A stretch of DNA of 64,000 nt from Sphingopyxis flava (lineage in GTDB: Bacteria > Pseudomonadota > Alphaproteobacteria > Sphingomonadales > Sphingomonadaceae). Below the pieces are notes generated by a model, which was given only the letters and a program-made list of their open reading frames with translations, was not told the origin of the DNA and ran no database searches. Location of the stretch: the NCBI RefSeq assembly GCF_900168005.1, contig NZ_FUYP01000011.1:1-64000 (forward strand). Direction: 5' to 3'. Position 1 is the stretch's first letter. Each line of letters starts with the position of its first letter. This document shows, in pieces, positions 45,767-53,407 of the stretch. Made by a program: the position numbers and the translations under genes.

Positions 45767-46777
45767 ATGGCTGTTCAATCGCCTCCAGATGCTTTGCTTA
45801 CTGACGGCCACGGCCGCCGGATCAGCTATTTGCGCCTGTCGGTGACCGACCGCTGCGACCTGCGCTGCCGCTATTGCATGGCTGAGCATATGAGCTTTCT
45901 TCCGCGCTCTGCTGTTCTCAGCATCGAGGAGATGGGCGCGCTCGCCGAGCGGTTCGTGGCGCGCGGCATTCGGCGCATCCGGCTCACGGGCGGCGAACCC
46001 CTGGTGCGCCGCGGCATCGACATGCTTGCGGGCCGGCTCGGCGCGCTGATCGGTCGGGGGCTCGACGAACTCACGCTCACCACCAATGGCATGCGGCTTG
46101 CCGACTATGCGCCGATGCTTGCCGATGCGGGGGTACGGCGCGTCAACGTCAGCCTCGACACGCTCGACCCTGAGGCCTTCCGGCACATCACGCGCGTCGG
46201 CGATGTGGGGGTCGCGCTGCGCGGAATCGATGCCGCGCGCGCGGCGGGTCTTTCGGTCAAGATCAACATGGTGGCGCTTGCCGGACTCAACGAAGACCAG
46301 CTTTTGCCCATGCTCGATTATTGCGCGGGGGCAGGCTGTGATCTGACGCTTATTGAAACCATGCCGCTCGGCGAGGTCGAGGGCGACCGAAGCGATCATT
46401 ATATTCCGCTCCACCGCTTCATCACGCCGCTGCGCGCGGAGCGCGCTCTTTATCCGCTCGACAAGCGAACAGGCGGGCCCGCGCGCTATTTCGGTGTCGA
46501 GGACAGCCCGGTGACGCTTGGCCTCATCACGCCGCTTAGCGACAATTTCTGCACGACATGCAATCGCATCCGGCTGACGGTCGAGGGGCGGATCTACATG
46601 TGTCTTGGCCAGGAGGATCACATCGATCTGCGCGCAGCGCTGCGCGAGGGCGGCGTCGGCGCGGTCGACGGCTTGATTGATTTGGCCTTGGCTGGCAAAC
46701 CCCGCGCGCATGACTTTCATATTGAACGAAAGTCCAAACCGGCGGTCGCGCGTCACATGAGTGCAACAGGCGGTTGA
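45767..46777 (+). CDS. moaA: GTP 3',8-cyclase MoaA
   Basis: 336 residues. A radical-SAM 4Fe-4S site CDLRCRYC is followed by RIRLTGGEPLVRRG and ELTLTTNGMRL. The second cluster site is FCTTCNRIRLTVEGRIYMCLG. The protein ends in Gly-Gly (ATGG), required for MoaA activity. It makes the first intermediate of molybdenum cofactor. The ATG at 45767 lies 60 bp from the divergent EAL gene. No other mo genes are in the window. Confidence 0.97.
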   Translation: MAVQSPPDALLTDGHGRRISYLRLSVTDRCDLRCRYCMAEHMSFLPRSAVLSIEEMGALAERFVARGIRRIRLTGGEPLVRRGIDMLAGRLGALIGRGLDELTLTTNGMRLADYAPMLADAGVRRVNVSLDTLDPEAFRHITRVGDVGVALRGIDAARAAGLSVKINMVALAGLNEDQLLPMLDYCAGAGCDLTLIETMPLGEVEGDRSDHYIPLHRFITPLRAERALYPLDKRTGGPARYFGVEDSPVTLGLITPLSDNFCTTCNRIRLTVEGRIYMCLGQEDHIDLRAALREGGVGAVDGLIDLALAGKPRAHDFHIERKSKPAVARHMSATGG

Positions 46778-46805
46778 CACGCCGTCCAAGGGGGACCGGA
46801 CCAAC

Positions 46806-47576
46806 ATGCATCGCAAGATCGCGCTCGTCGCATCGAACACGCCCGCGGGTGAAGAGGCCGAGGCCGAACTGCGGCCGCTGTATGATTTCGTCGACATCGC
46901 CGAGGCGGACCTGCTGATCGCGCTCGGCGGCGACGGCTTTCTGCTCCACATGCTGCATCAATTGCTCGACCAGCGCCGAAGCCTGCCGGTCTTCGGGATG
47001 AACCGCGGCACGATCGGCTTCTTGATGAACGAGTTTCGTGTCGAGGGGCTGCTCGAACGCATCGCGGGAGCCCGTCCGTTCCTCATTCACCCTCTTTCCG
47101 GTGACATCACCACGATCAGCGGCGAGCGCCACATCCTTCCCGCGATCAACGAGATTTCGCTGCTGCGTGAGACGCGCCAGGCAGCAAAGCTCGAAGTGAT
47201 GATCAACGAGAAGACGATGCTCGAGGAGCTCGCGTGCGACGGCGTCCTTGTCGCGACTCCCGCGGGCTCGACCGCCTATAACCTTTCCGCCAACGGCCCC
47301 ATTCTTCCGCTCGAATCGGAGATGCTGGCGCTGACCCCGATCAGTCCTTTCCGCCCGCGGCGCTGGCGCGGCGCCCTGGTGCCGGAATCGACGAGTATCC
47401 GTTTCAACGTCCGCGAAGCTGCGAAGCGCCCGGTCAGCGCCGTCGCCGACCAGCGCGAAATCCGCGACGTAAAGACCGTTCTCGTCACCACCGACCGCAG
47501 TCGGCCGCTGACACTAATGTTCGACCCCGACCAGGGCCTCGACGAGCGCATCGCGATGGAACAGTTCATCGCTTGA
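46806..47576 (+). CDS. nadK: NAD kinase
   Basis: 256 residues. The diacylglycerol-kinase-like fold is recognised by LIALGGDGFLLHMLHQ (GGDG), FGMNRGTIGFLMNEF and ELACDGVLVATPAGSTAYNLSANGPI. It phosphorylates NAD to NADP in the cytoplasm. It begins 28 bp after moaA and is probably co-transcribed with it. The length fits alphaproteobacterial NadK. Confidence 0.96.
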   Translation: MHRKIALVASNTPAGEEAEAELRPLYDFVDIAEADLLIALGGDGFLLHMLHQLLDQRRSLPVFGMNRGTIGFLMNEFRVEGLLERIAGARPFLIHPLSGDITTISGERHILPAINEISLLRETRQAAKLEVMINEKTMLEELACDGVLVATPAGSTAYNLSANGPILPLESEMLALTPISPFRPRRWRGALVPESTSIRFNVREAAKRPVSAVADQREIRDVKTVLVTTDRSRPLTLMFDPDQGLDERIAMEQFIA

Positions 47577-47654
47577 GCGTCAACGGCGCTTTGGATGAAA
47601 TATTCCGAAATCGCCCTTGATAATTTCTGCAGTTGAAGGCAAAGGGGCCGCCTT

Positions 47655-47670
47655 GCCCGCCTAGGCGGGC
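47655..47670. other. 16-bp palindrome between nadK and tRNA-Asn
   Basis: GCCCGCCTAGGCGGGC is perfectly self-complementary and ends 3 bp before the tRNA. It is not followed by a T-run, so a rho-independent terminator for nadK is possible but not convincing. Confidence 0.5.
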
Positions 47671-47673
47671 TGC

Positions 47674-47748
47674 TCCTCGGTAGCTCAGCGGTAGAGCAAT
47701 CGACTGTTAATCGATTGGTCGCAGGTTCGAATCCTGCCCGGGGAGCCA
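47674..47748 (+). tRNA. tRNA-Asn (GTT anticodon), prophage attachment gene
   Basis: A 75-nt cloverleaf: TCCTCGG pairs with CCGGGGA (one U-G pair), discriminator G and encoded CCA. The D-arm is GCTCAGCGGTAGAGC, the anticodon loop CTGTTAA gives GTT, and the T-loop is GTTCGAA. The integrase begins 134 bp after it, so its 3' half probably doubles as the phage attachment core. The tRNA is intact. Confidence 0.97.
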
Positions 47749-47882
47749 TTTTCCTGTGACAGCATGTGACAGGCCCCGCCAAGCCCGCAGAAATCCGTTG
47801 ATTGGTAATGTCAGGTTGTGCCACCTGAGGCCACCTAATGCCCCGCTTCTGGGGACACATTGGGGACACTGGTGGGGGTATC
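47749..47882 (+). promoter_or_regulatory. Attachment-site arm region with phased direct repeats
   Basis: No gene is present. Three pairs of short direct repeats lie between tRNA-Asn and the integrase: TGTGACA at 47755-47761 and 47765-47771; GCCACCT at 47820-47826 and 47830-47836; TGGGGACAC at 47850-47858 and 47861-47869. Each pair is spaced about one helical turn, as expected for arm-type integrase or excisionase binding sites. Role inferred from place and spacing. Confidence 0.55.
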
Positions 47883-49076
47883 GTGCTCACAGACGCAAAA
47901 ATCAGAAAAGCGACGATTCGCGACAAGGACTACAAGCTCGCCGACGCGCACGGCCTGTACGTCCTCGTGCGCGCCAACGGCAGCAAGCTCTGGCGCATCA
48001 AGTATCGGTTCGACGGCAAGGAGCGGCTGCTGTCGCTCGGCCCCTACCCCGAGGTGTCCCTCGCGGACGCCCGGGAGACGCTGGCTGACGCCCGCAAGAA
48101 GCTCCGCGCCGGTGAGGACCCCCAGCGCCGCCAGCCTACCGGGCTGACCTTCGAGACACTCGCCCGCGAGTGGCATGCCCTGCAGAAACCTCGGTGGGCG
48201 GATCGCCACGCCAAGAAGGTGCTGCAGAGCCTCGAGCACGAAGTATTCCCCCTCATCGGCAACATGTCCGTCGACGACATCGACCCGCCCACCGTGCTGG
48301 ACGTCGTCCGCCGTATGGAGAAGCGAGGCGCGCTCGAGGGCGGCGCCCGCGTCCGCCAGCGCATATCGGCCATCTTCGTCTACGGCATCTCCAGCGGCCG
48401 GGCGAAGAACGATCCAGCTGCCATCGTGTCCGGCGCCTTGGCACCGCCGAAGCCAAAGGGGCGCCGTCCCGCGCTCGTCGACCTCGACGAGATCAAAGAG
48501 CTGATGCTCGCGATTGAGAACAGCGGCTCCTATCCGGTCACCATCCTCGCCTCCCGACTGCTGGCGCTCTCCGCAGCACGCCCCGGTATGGTCCGGGGCA
48601 TGGAGTGGTCGGAGGATCATGGCGATGTCTGGACCATCCCCGCGGCCCGCATGAAGCTGCTGAAAGAGCACAAGCACGACAGCGAGCGGGACTTCTCCAT
48701 TCCCATCACGCGACAAATGCGCGAGGTGCTCGAAGCGGTGCGGCCGCTCACCGGTCATCTGAAGCTGGTTTTTCCTGGCCAACGTGCTTTTGACAAGCCG
48801 CTCTCCGACAACGCGCTCGGCGTTCTCTACCAGCGCCTCGGATATAAGGGCCGCCACGTCCCGCACGGCTGGCGTTCGTCCTTCTCCACGATCATGAACG
48901 AGCGGCGCCCTCGCGACCGCGAGGTCATCGACCTGATGCTGGCGCACGTTCGTGAGAACGAGGTGGAAGCGGCCTACAACCGCTCGCAGCACTGGAGCCG
49001 CCGCGTGTCGATCGCCAACGAGTGGTCGACCCTTATTTCGAAAGGGTTGCCGCCTCCGCAGACGCGCACAGCTTGA
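47883..49076 (+). CDS. int: Tyrosine-recombinase integrase, P4 family
   Basis: 397 residues from GTG 47883, after a G-rich run. An N-terminal DUF4102 domain (RIKYRFDGKERLLSLGPYPEVSLADAR) is followed by a core-binding domain and the catalytic domain. Catalytic residues: Arg in LSAARPGMVRGMEW (about 232), His-x-x-Arg in HGWRSS (about 328), a second His in LAHVREN, and Tyr in AAYNRSQ (about 365). It would integrate the prophage into tRNA-Asn. The 3' end overlaps the o-spanin gene on the other strand by 44 bp. Confidence 0.95.
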   Translation: MLTDAKIRKATIRDKDYKLADAHGLYVLVRANGSKLWRIKYRFDGKERLLSLGPYPEVSLADARETLADARKKLRAGEDPQRRQPTGLTFETLAREWHALQKPRWADRHAKKVLQSLEHEVFPLIGNMSVDDIDPPTVLDVVRRMEKRGALEGGARVRQRISAIFVYGISSGRAKNDPAAIVSGALAPPKPKGRRPALVDLDEIKELMLAIENSGSYPVTILASRLLALSAARPGMVRGMEWSEDHGDVWTIPAARMKLLKEHKHDSERDFSIPITRQMREVLEAVRPLTGHLKLVFPGQRAFDKPLSDNALGVLYQRLGYKGRHVPHGWRSSFSTIMNERRPRDREVIDLMLAHVRENEVEAAYNRSQHWSRRVSIANEWSTLISKGLPPPQTRTA

Positions 49077-49323
49077 TGGCGTCCTCGGCCTTGTCGGCAT
49101 AGCCACCCTTCCCCGCATACTCGAGCAGCTTGGCGCTGACGATGCGCAGAGCATCCTCCGCCAGATCCGGCAGAGCCCCGAGCGGCGTCGGCCGCGCGGG
49201 TGCCTGAGCCGGGCACGGCACCATCACTTCCTTGACGACCTCGACGGTCTTCACCTCGACGCCACCGGGGGTGTGGGCGCATCCTGCGAGGAGGAGCAGA
49301 CTAAATGCCGGCCAGAGCTTCAC
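49033..49323 (-). CDS. Putative o-spanin lipoprotein (Rz1-like)
   Basis: 96 residues. It has a short signal peptide with lipobox (LLLLAGC), then a Pro-containing polar region. Rz1 proteins are small outer-membrane lipoproteins that join the i-spanin to fuse the membranes at the end of lysis. It overlaps the upstream coiled-coil gene by 23 bp, a typical spanin-pair overlap, and the end of the integrase gene in the opposite direction. It is longer than lambda Rz1 (60 residues). The call rests on position and lipobox. Confidence 0.65.
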   Translation of the reverse strand: MKLWPAFSLLLLAGCAHTPGGVEVKTVEVVKEVMVPCPAQAPARPTPLGALPDLAEDALRIVSAKLLEYAGKGGYADKAEDAIKLCASAEAATLSK

Positions 49324-49684
49324 GGACGTCTCCCGGGGTTACGCAGGTGCTCGTGCCCCGCGTGCGGAGCAGAGCGTCGATCTTCTGCTGGGTGCTGCGA
49401 TACGCCTCGGCGTTTCGCTTGGCATCGGCCTCTGCCTTGAGCTTGGCAGCGTCGAGCTTCTTTGCGCGTTCGCGGCTCTCCGCATTCTTCTCAGCAAGGG
49501 CGGCGATCACGTCGTCGAGCGACTGCTTCGTCGTTTTCTGAGCGTCCTTCCAGCTCTTGGTCAGGACCTTTTGATCCTCGAGCTCGTCGGCGAGCCGATC
49601 CGCCCGACAGGTCTGCAGGGTGAGAAGCATGAGCAGGGCGAGTGTCGTCGCCCCGAAAATCTTGCTGGTCAGTACGCTGAACAT
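49301..49684 (-). CDS. Putative i-spanin (Rz-like)
   Basis: 127 residues. One N-terminal membrane segment (SKIFGATTLALLMLLTLQTC) is followed by a charged, heptad-like coiled coil (residues about 30-105), which is the Rz architecture. It follows the endolysin gene (overlap 16 bp) and overlaps the lipoprotein gene. No residue-level motif distinguishes i-spanins, so the call is from topology and order. Confidence 0.68.
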   Translation of the reverse strand: MFSVLTSKIFGATTLALLMLLTLQTCRADRLADELEDQKVLTKSWKDAQKTTKQSLDDVIAALAEKNAESRERAKKLDAAKLKAEADAKRNAEAYRSTQQKIDALLRTRGTSTCVTPGDVREALAGI

Positions 49685-50280
49685 TTCTTCCGATCCACGT
49701 TGCCGACGCGCTTGTTGATCCAGCCGCGATAGAATACCTTGAGCTTCGGGTTCACCCGCACGAGCCGCTGGTACTCGGCGGTTTGCTTTGCGTCCATTTT
49801 GTCAAGCATGAGCACACAAAGACGAGGGTTCTTAAACCGGGCAAAGGCCGCGACCGACTTCGGTCCGATCTTGCAGTCGACCTTGAGCCGCGGTGAGGCG
49901 CCGAGTTCATTGAGGCTCTGCTGGAACCAGCAGGACGGCCGATGGGGGCCAAAGTTCACTGCGCTGTCGACGATCTCCTCGCCGACGGCGGGGCTGATCT
50001 CGATGATCGGCAGGAAGCCGGGCTCCTTGATGTAGCCCTTGAAGATGATGTCGTTGGCCCACTCCTTGGGGAAGTCTTTCATGTGGCCGGTATAACCGTC
50101 CTCGCGCGCGACCTTCTCGGTGATGCCGTGATTGGTAGCGCCGCCCGGATCAGAACTGTGGTGAACATATCCCCCTTCGTTCAGACCGACAGCGGCAAGG
50201 ATGCCTGTGATAATGACGCCGAGAGTGCCGAGCCCTGCGAGGACACCCTTGCGGGCAGTTTCCTCCGCGGGATCAGTCAT
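49669..50280 (-). CDS. SAR-type endolysin, GH108 family
   Basis: 203 residues. The GH108 active site reads NEGGYVHHSSDPGGATNHGIT (broken at its Asp for brevity), with Glu35 as general acid and Asp44 next to GGATN. The C-terminal peptidoglycan-binding half contains CKIGPKSVAAFARF. Residues 12-33 (GVLAGLGTLGVIITGILA) form a Gly/Ala-rich membrane segment directly before the catalytic Glu, as in signal-arrest-release endolysins held inactive in the membrane. It overlaps the holin gene by 8 bp. Confidence 0.88.
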   Translation of the reverse strand: MTDPAEETARKGVLAGLGTLGVIITGILAAVGLNEGGYVHHSSDPGGATNHGITEKVAREDGYTGHMKDFPKEWANDIIFKGYIKEPGFLPIIEISPAVGEEIVDSAVNFGPHRPSCWFQQSLNELGASPRLKVDCKIGPKSVAAFARFKNPRLCVLMLDKMDAKQTAEYQRLVRVNPKLKVFYRGWINKRVGNVDRKKCSAY

Positions 50281-50449
50281 CGCTCTTCTTCTTGAAAAAC
50301 TTGTAGATCAGCACACCGATTTGAAGAACGGTGTAGATAATGGTGACGATGAACACCCAGTCCTGAAGAGAAAACCCCAACGCGGCGGCGCCACTTACCC
50401 CCACAGGAAGTGCAGATTTAGTAGCTGCGGAAGCGTATTCTGAGATCAC
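50273..50449 (-). CDS. Phage holin (58 residues)
   Basis: The GTG at 50447-50449 (VISEYASAATKSALPVG) is preceded by GGAGCAGCAAG. The protein has a weak hydrophobic stretch (GVSGAAALGFSL), a strong membrane helix (WVFIVTIIYTVLQIGVLIYKFF) and a basic tail FKKKSDD, as in small class II holins. It forms the timed inner-membrane lesion before endolysin release. The longer frame up to 50629 crosses the small ORF upstream and is not the real start. The GTG overlaps that ORF's stop as GTGA. Confidence 0.75.
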   Translation of the reverse strand: MISEYASAATKSALPVGVSGAAALGFSLQDWVFIVTIIYTVLQIGVLIYKFFKKKSDD

Positions 50450-50553
50450 CTTGCTGCTCCGGCCAAGTACGCGAGCAGGAGGAAGGGAATGAGTGCCTCC
50501 CGCACGTAGAACATCATCAAAGTCAAAAGCAGTAGTCCCACGACCCGGGCCAT
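50446..50553 (-). CDS. 35-residue membrane protein coupled to the holin gene
   Basis: The ATG at 50551-50553 is preceded by GAAGG, and the stop TGA at 50446-50448 overlaps the holin GTG. The product begins MARVVGLLLLTLMMFYV and ends ALIPFLLLAYLAGAAR, so it is nearly all hydrophobic and may cross the membrane once or twice. It is too short for usual gene-finding limits. Position and coupling suggest a pinholin, antiholin or second holin; function not shown by sequence. Confidence 0.55.
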   Translation of the reverse strand: MARVVGLLLLTLMMFYVREALIPFLLLAYLAGAAR

Positions 50554-50629
50554 TGCTTTTCAACCTTCTCGCTGTGCGAGTTTCCAATCTTGAATTGATC
50601 CTCGATGCACGAAGCATGACGGAGCCCAC
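50554..50629. promoter_or_regulatory. Divergent spacer between lysis genes and Rad50-like operon
   Basis: A 76-bp spacer separates the leftward lysis cassette from the rightward ATPase operon. It holds GAAGG for the small membrane ORF and ACGGAG for the ATPase start. Both promoters, or a shared regulator site, must lie here or inside neighbouring genes. No consensus promoter was assigned. Confidence 0.4.
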
Positions 50630-52519
50630 ATGATCAAAAAACTCAGCTATTCGGTTACCTTTCCTACCAACGGAATTTCGCTGTCCGGCGACCTAAACCT
50701 TCAACCGGGCTCAACCGCCTTCATTGGCCCGAACGGGTCCGGCAAGACGTTCGGCTCGATCGAGGTCATCCGCTATCTGCTGTTCGGAAAGCGCGCGCTC
50801 CGCGGTCCGGCATCCGACTACAAGAAGCTGACCGCCGAAGGCGTCTTCGAGATCGCCGGCAAGGAATACCGCGTTGAACGGACGCCTCGTAAGGAATCCC
50901 TATGGGGGCCGGATGGAGAGGTGCTCGCCGTCAACACCGAGGCAGTGAACCAGAAGCTGCTCGAGATCCTCGGCTTCGGCCTCGACGTGTTCGACGTCGT
51001 GTGCGCGGCGCGCCAGAAGGACAGCGAGCGGCTGAGCCAGATGAAGGCGCCTGAGCGCAAGCGCCTGATCGACCGCATCCTCGGCCTCACCGCGCAGGAG
51101 AAGGCCGAGAAGGACTGCAAGGACGAGGCGAAGGGTCACCGCAAGCTCGCAGAGGCGCTCGCCGAGGGGCTGGTTAAGCCCGAAGAGCCGAAGAAGCCCG
51201 AGGGGTATCGCCCCGTCGCCGAGATCGAGGCCGCCCTGAGTGCGGTCCAGGCCTACGAAAAGGAGAAGGCGCGGCTCGAGGCGATCGTCGCCCAGGCTGG
51301 CGAGGAACCGCCCGTTCCCGTCGCCCCCGCCGTAGACGTGGCGGAGCTAGAGGCACGGGCCGAAGCCGCGCGCTCGGACAAACAGGCGCACGCCTCCCGA
51401 GTGGCAGAACTTGAGCGCATTCCCCTCCCCGCCTACACCCTCGAGCAGATCGAGTTGTCCGAAAAATACAGCATATTTCGGACAGAGCTGGAGCGCCGCG
51501 GCCCGAAGCCGACGGTGACACCGGAGCAGATCGACGACATGCAGCACGCGTGGCACCTGCTGATGAAGCCGGGCGATGAGGTTACCTGCCCCAAATGTGA
51601 ACACCAATTTGTGCCGGGTCGCCCCGACGACGTCGTGGAGCCCGCCCTCTCGCTCGAGCAGCTCAAGGCCGAGAAGCGGGCCAACGCCCTGTGGGAAGAG
51701 CCGCTCGACGAGGTAGCGGAGCCAGCTGTCGTGCTGACGGCCGAGGAGATCAAACAGCAGCAGCTTGCCCACTCGCAGGCTGAGCGCCGCCGCGAGCTCG
51801 AGGCGCTGGTCGCCGACTATGTCGAGCCCGAGGACGTCAGCGAGGAGTTGGCAGCCGCGCGTGCTGCAGTGGCCGACTACCGGGCGCAGGTCGCCACGCG
51901 CGAGCGTTGGGAAGCTACTGCCGAGGCGCGGGAAATGTTACAAAACCTCACGCCCCCCGCAGGATCGTCCGAGGAATTGTCACAGGCGCTCGTCGAGGCG
52001 CGCGTCTACGAGAAGCTCCTCGCCGATTACGAGATCCAGCACGAGGCATGGCGCAAGGCGCAGGAGCGGATCGACGACGCGAAGCAGAAGGCCAAGGATT
52101 ACACTGCCGGCGCCGAGGCACTGGCCGAAGCACGCCTTATGGTGAAGGCCCATCTCGCACCGTCGCTCTCTCGGGTTGCGACGAGCCTGATCCACCAGAT
52201 GACCAATGGCGTTCTGACGACGGTCGAAGTCGATGAGGATATGAACATCACCGTCGACGGTCAGGATATTTCTACGCTCTCGGGCGCAGGAGCCACAGTA
52301 GCTAACCTGGCCGTGCGGATCGGACTTGGCCGGGTGTTGGTCAGCCGGGTATTCCCTGTCTTCATTGGCGATGAGATCGACAGCGACATGGACGCCGAGC
52401 GGGCCGAGGCGACTGCCGAGGCGCTCGCGTCGCTGACGGATCAGCTGCAGCAGATCTTGATCATCACGCACAAGCAGTTCGAGCATGCAGATCGGGTGGT
52501 AATCCACCCACTCGCATAG
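50630..52519 (+). CDS. Rad50/SbcC-like ATPase with zinc hook
   Basis: 629 residues. Walker A GPNGSGKT is at residues 33-40. Long coiled coils with Ala/Glu repeats run on both sides of a Rad50 zinc hook, Cys320-x2-Cys323 (CPKCEHQF), in the middle. The ABC signature is LSGAGATVANLA (about 549) and Walker B is FPVFIGDEIDSD (about 580), followed by IITHKQFEHAD with a D/H-loop. It is shorter than chromosomal SbcC, like phage T4 gp46. No nuclease partner is adjacent. It may process ends for phage recombination or packaging. Confidence 0.9.
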   Translation: MIKKLSYSVTFPTNGISLSGDLNLQPGSTAFIGPNGSGKTFGSIEVIRYLLFGKRALRGPASDYKKLTAEGVFEIAGKEYRVERTPRKESLWGPDGEVLAVNTEAVNQKLLEILGFGLDVFDVVCAARQKDSERLSQMKAPERKRLIDRILGLTAQEKAEKDCKDEAKGHRKLAEALAEGLVKPEEPKKPEGYRPVAEIEAALSAVQAYEKEKARLEAIVAQAGEEPPVPVAPAVDVAELEARAEAARSDKQAHASRVAELERIPLPAYTLEQIELSEKYSIFRTELERRGPKPTVTPEQIDDMQHAWHLLMKPGDEVTCPKCEHQFVPGRPDDVVEPALSLEQLKAEKRANALWEEPLDEVAEPAVVLTAEEIKQQQLAHSQAERRRELEALVADYVEPEDVSEELAAARAAVADYRAQVATRERWEATAEAREMLQNLTPPAGSSEELSQALVEARVYEKLLADYEIQHEAWRKAQERIDDAKQKAKDYTAGAEALAEARLMVKAHLAPSLSRVATSLIHQMTNGVLTTVEVDEDMNITVDGQDISTLSGAGATVANLAVRIGLGRVLVSRVFPVFIGDEIDSDMDAERAEATAEALASLTDQLQQILIITHKQFEHADRVVIHPLA

Positions 52520-52592
52520 CGACTTCTTGGTCTACGAGTGCCAGAATCTCAACGCTTTACTAAATCCTCGGGTATCAAACCCGGAGATTACA

Positions 52593-52973
52593 GTGAGTTT
52601 AACAACCAAAGACAAAACAGCGATTCTGGAGCACTACCGGCGCAGTCGGAGTCCCTTCAAAACGGCCCAGGCGCTCGGCTTTGAGCTGAGCGAAGTGTGG
52701 GAACTGATCAACGATAGCGTGGAGCTCCTGCACTCGCGGCAGGAGCGGTTCGGGGGCTTCGGTCGCCCCGAGCTCGTCCGCTTCACTGTGGCACGGAGAA
52801 AAGCGGGCAGCGGCTGGAATAACGCCTCCCCCGAACTGCGCCAAGCTCGGCGACTGTACGAGGAAGGTACGGTCGAATTGGCCACTGGCCGCGACGGTCT
52901 CTGGGAAATTCTCTACGCGATCCCGCGGAAGCGTCCGCAGCCTCGCCCCCATTATTTTCGACTTGGAGTTTGA
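52593..52973 (+). CDS. Phage protein with possible HTH, unknown function
   Basis: 126 residues from the GTG at 52593, which follows GGAG at 52583-52586. The first 45 residues look like a helix-turn-helix (AILEHYRRSRSPFKTAQALGFELSEVWELI, given only in part as a motif); the rest is basic. The family is not recognised. It sits 73 bp after the ATPase gene. A small hairpin (CGGGT/ACCCG) overlaps the ribosome binding site and could affect translation. Confidence 0.6.
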   Translation: MSLTTKDKTAILEHYRRSRSPFKTAQALGFELSEVWELINDSVELLHSRQERFGGFGRPELVRFTVARRKAGSGWNNASPELRQARRLYEEGTVELATGRDGLWEILYAIPRKRPQPRPHYFRLGV

Positions 52974-52975
52974 GC

Positions 52976-53365
52976 GTGGACGGAAACCCGAAGACCGCAA
53001 TGGGCGCGCAGAAGCCCGACCTGAGCGTTGTGCCCCCCTCCGCCCTGCTGCACTTGGCAACTGCCATGATGAACGGCGCGAGGAAATACGGCCCGTACAA
53101 CTGGCGCGACGACCCGGTTAGCACCCGCGTCTATGTGGCCGCAGCCATGCGTCATCTTGCGTCGTATCTCGACGGGGAGGACTATTCGGCCGACACGGTT
53201 GAGGCGGAGGAGCCGGTCCACCATCTCGGACATGTCATGGCCTGTTGCGCGATCGTCCTCGACGCTTGGCACGCCGGGACACTCCTCGACAACCGACCAA
53301 AGGTGCCCGGGCGAACCGGAGAGCTCATCGAGACATACCGCACAACGAAGAAGTTGGCGGCCTAA
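52976..53365 (+). CDS. DUF5664 dATP/dGTP pyrophosphohydrolase-like phage protein
   Basis: 129 residues. The conserved block is SVVPPSALLHLATAMMNGARKYGPYNWR, followed by HHLGHVMACCAIVLDAWHAGTLLDNRP. This is the phage family (DUF5664) related to MazG-like nucleotide hydrolases. GTG at 52976 lies 7 bp after GGAG; TTG at 52970 is too close to it. It may clean or adjust dNTP pools during infection. It is the last gene of the plus-strand trio. Confidence 0.8.
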   Translation: MDGNPKTAMGAQKPDLSVVPPSALLHLATAMMNGARKYGPYNWRDDPVSTRVYVAAAMRHLASYLDGEDYSADTVEAEEPVHHLGHVMACCAIVLDAWHAGTLLDNRPKVPGRTGELIETYRTTKKLAA

Positions 53366-53367
53366 AC

Positions 53368-53407
53368 AACCGGCCAGATCCCTCGGGGTCTGGCCGGTTT
53401 CTTATTT
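53368..53407 (+). terminator. Rho-independent terminator
   Basis: Stem AACCGGCCAGA (53368-53378) pairs perfectly with TCTGGCCGGTT (53389-53399) around a 10-base loop, followed by TCTTATTT. It ends the plus-strand trio. Its reverse has A-rich flanks, so it may also stop leftward transcription from the tail genes. Confidence 0.9.

Noticed and set aside
50450-50629. Holin extended to 118 residues (to 50629)
   Set aside because: The upstream part of the frame overlaps the 35-residue ORF and lacks hydrophobic or conserved character; the GTG at 50449 with GGAG is the better start.
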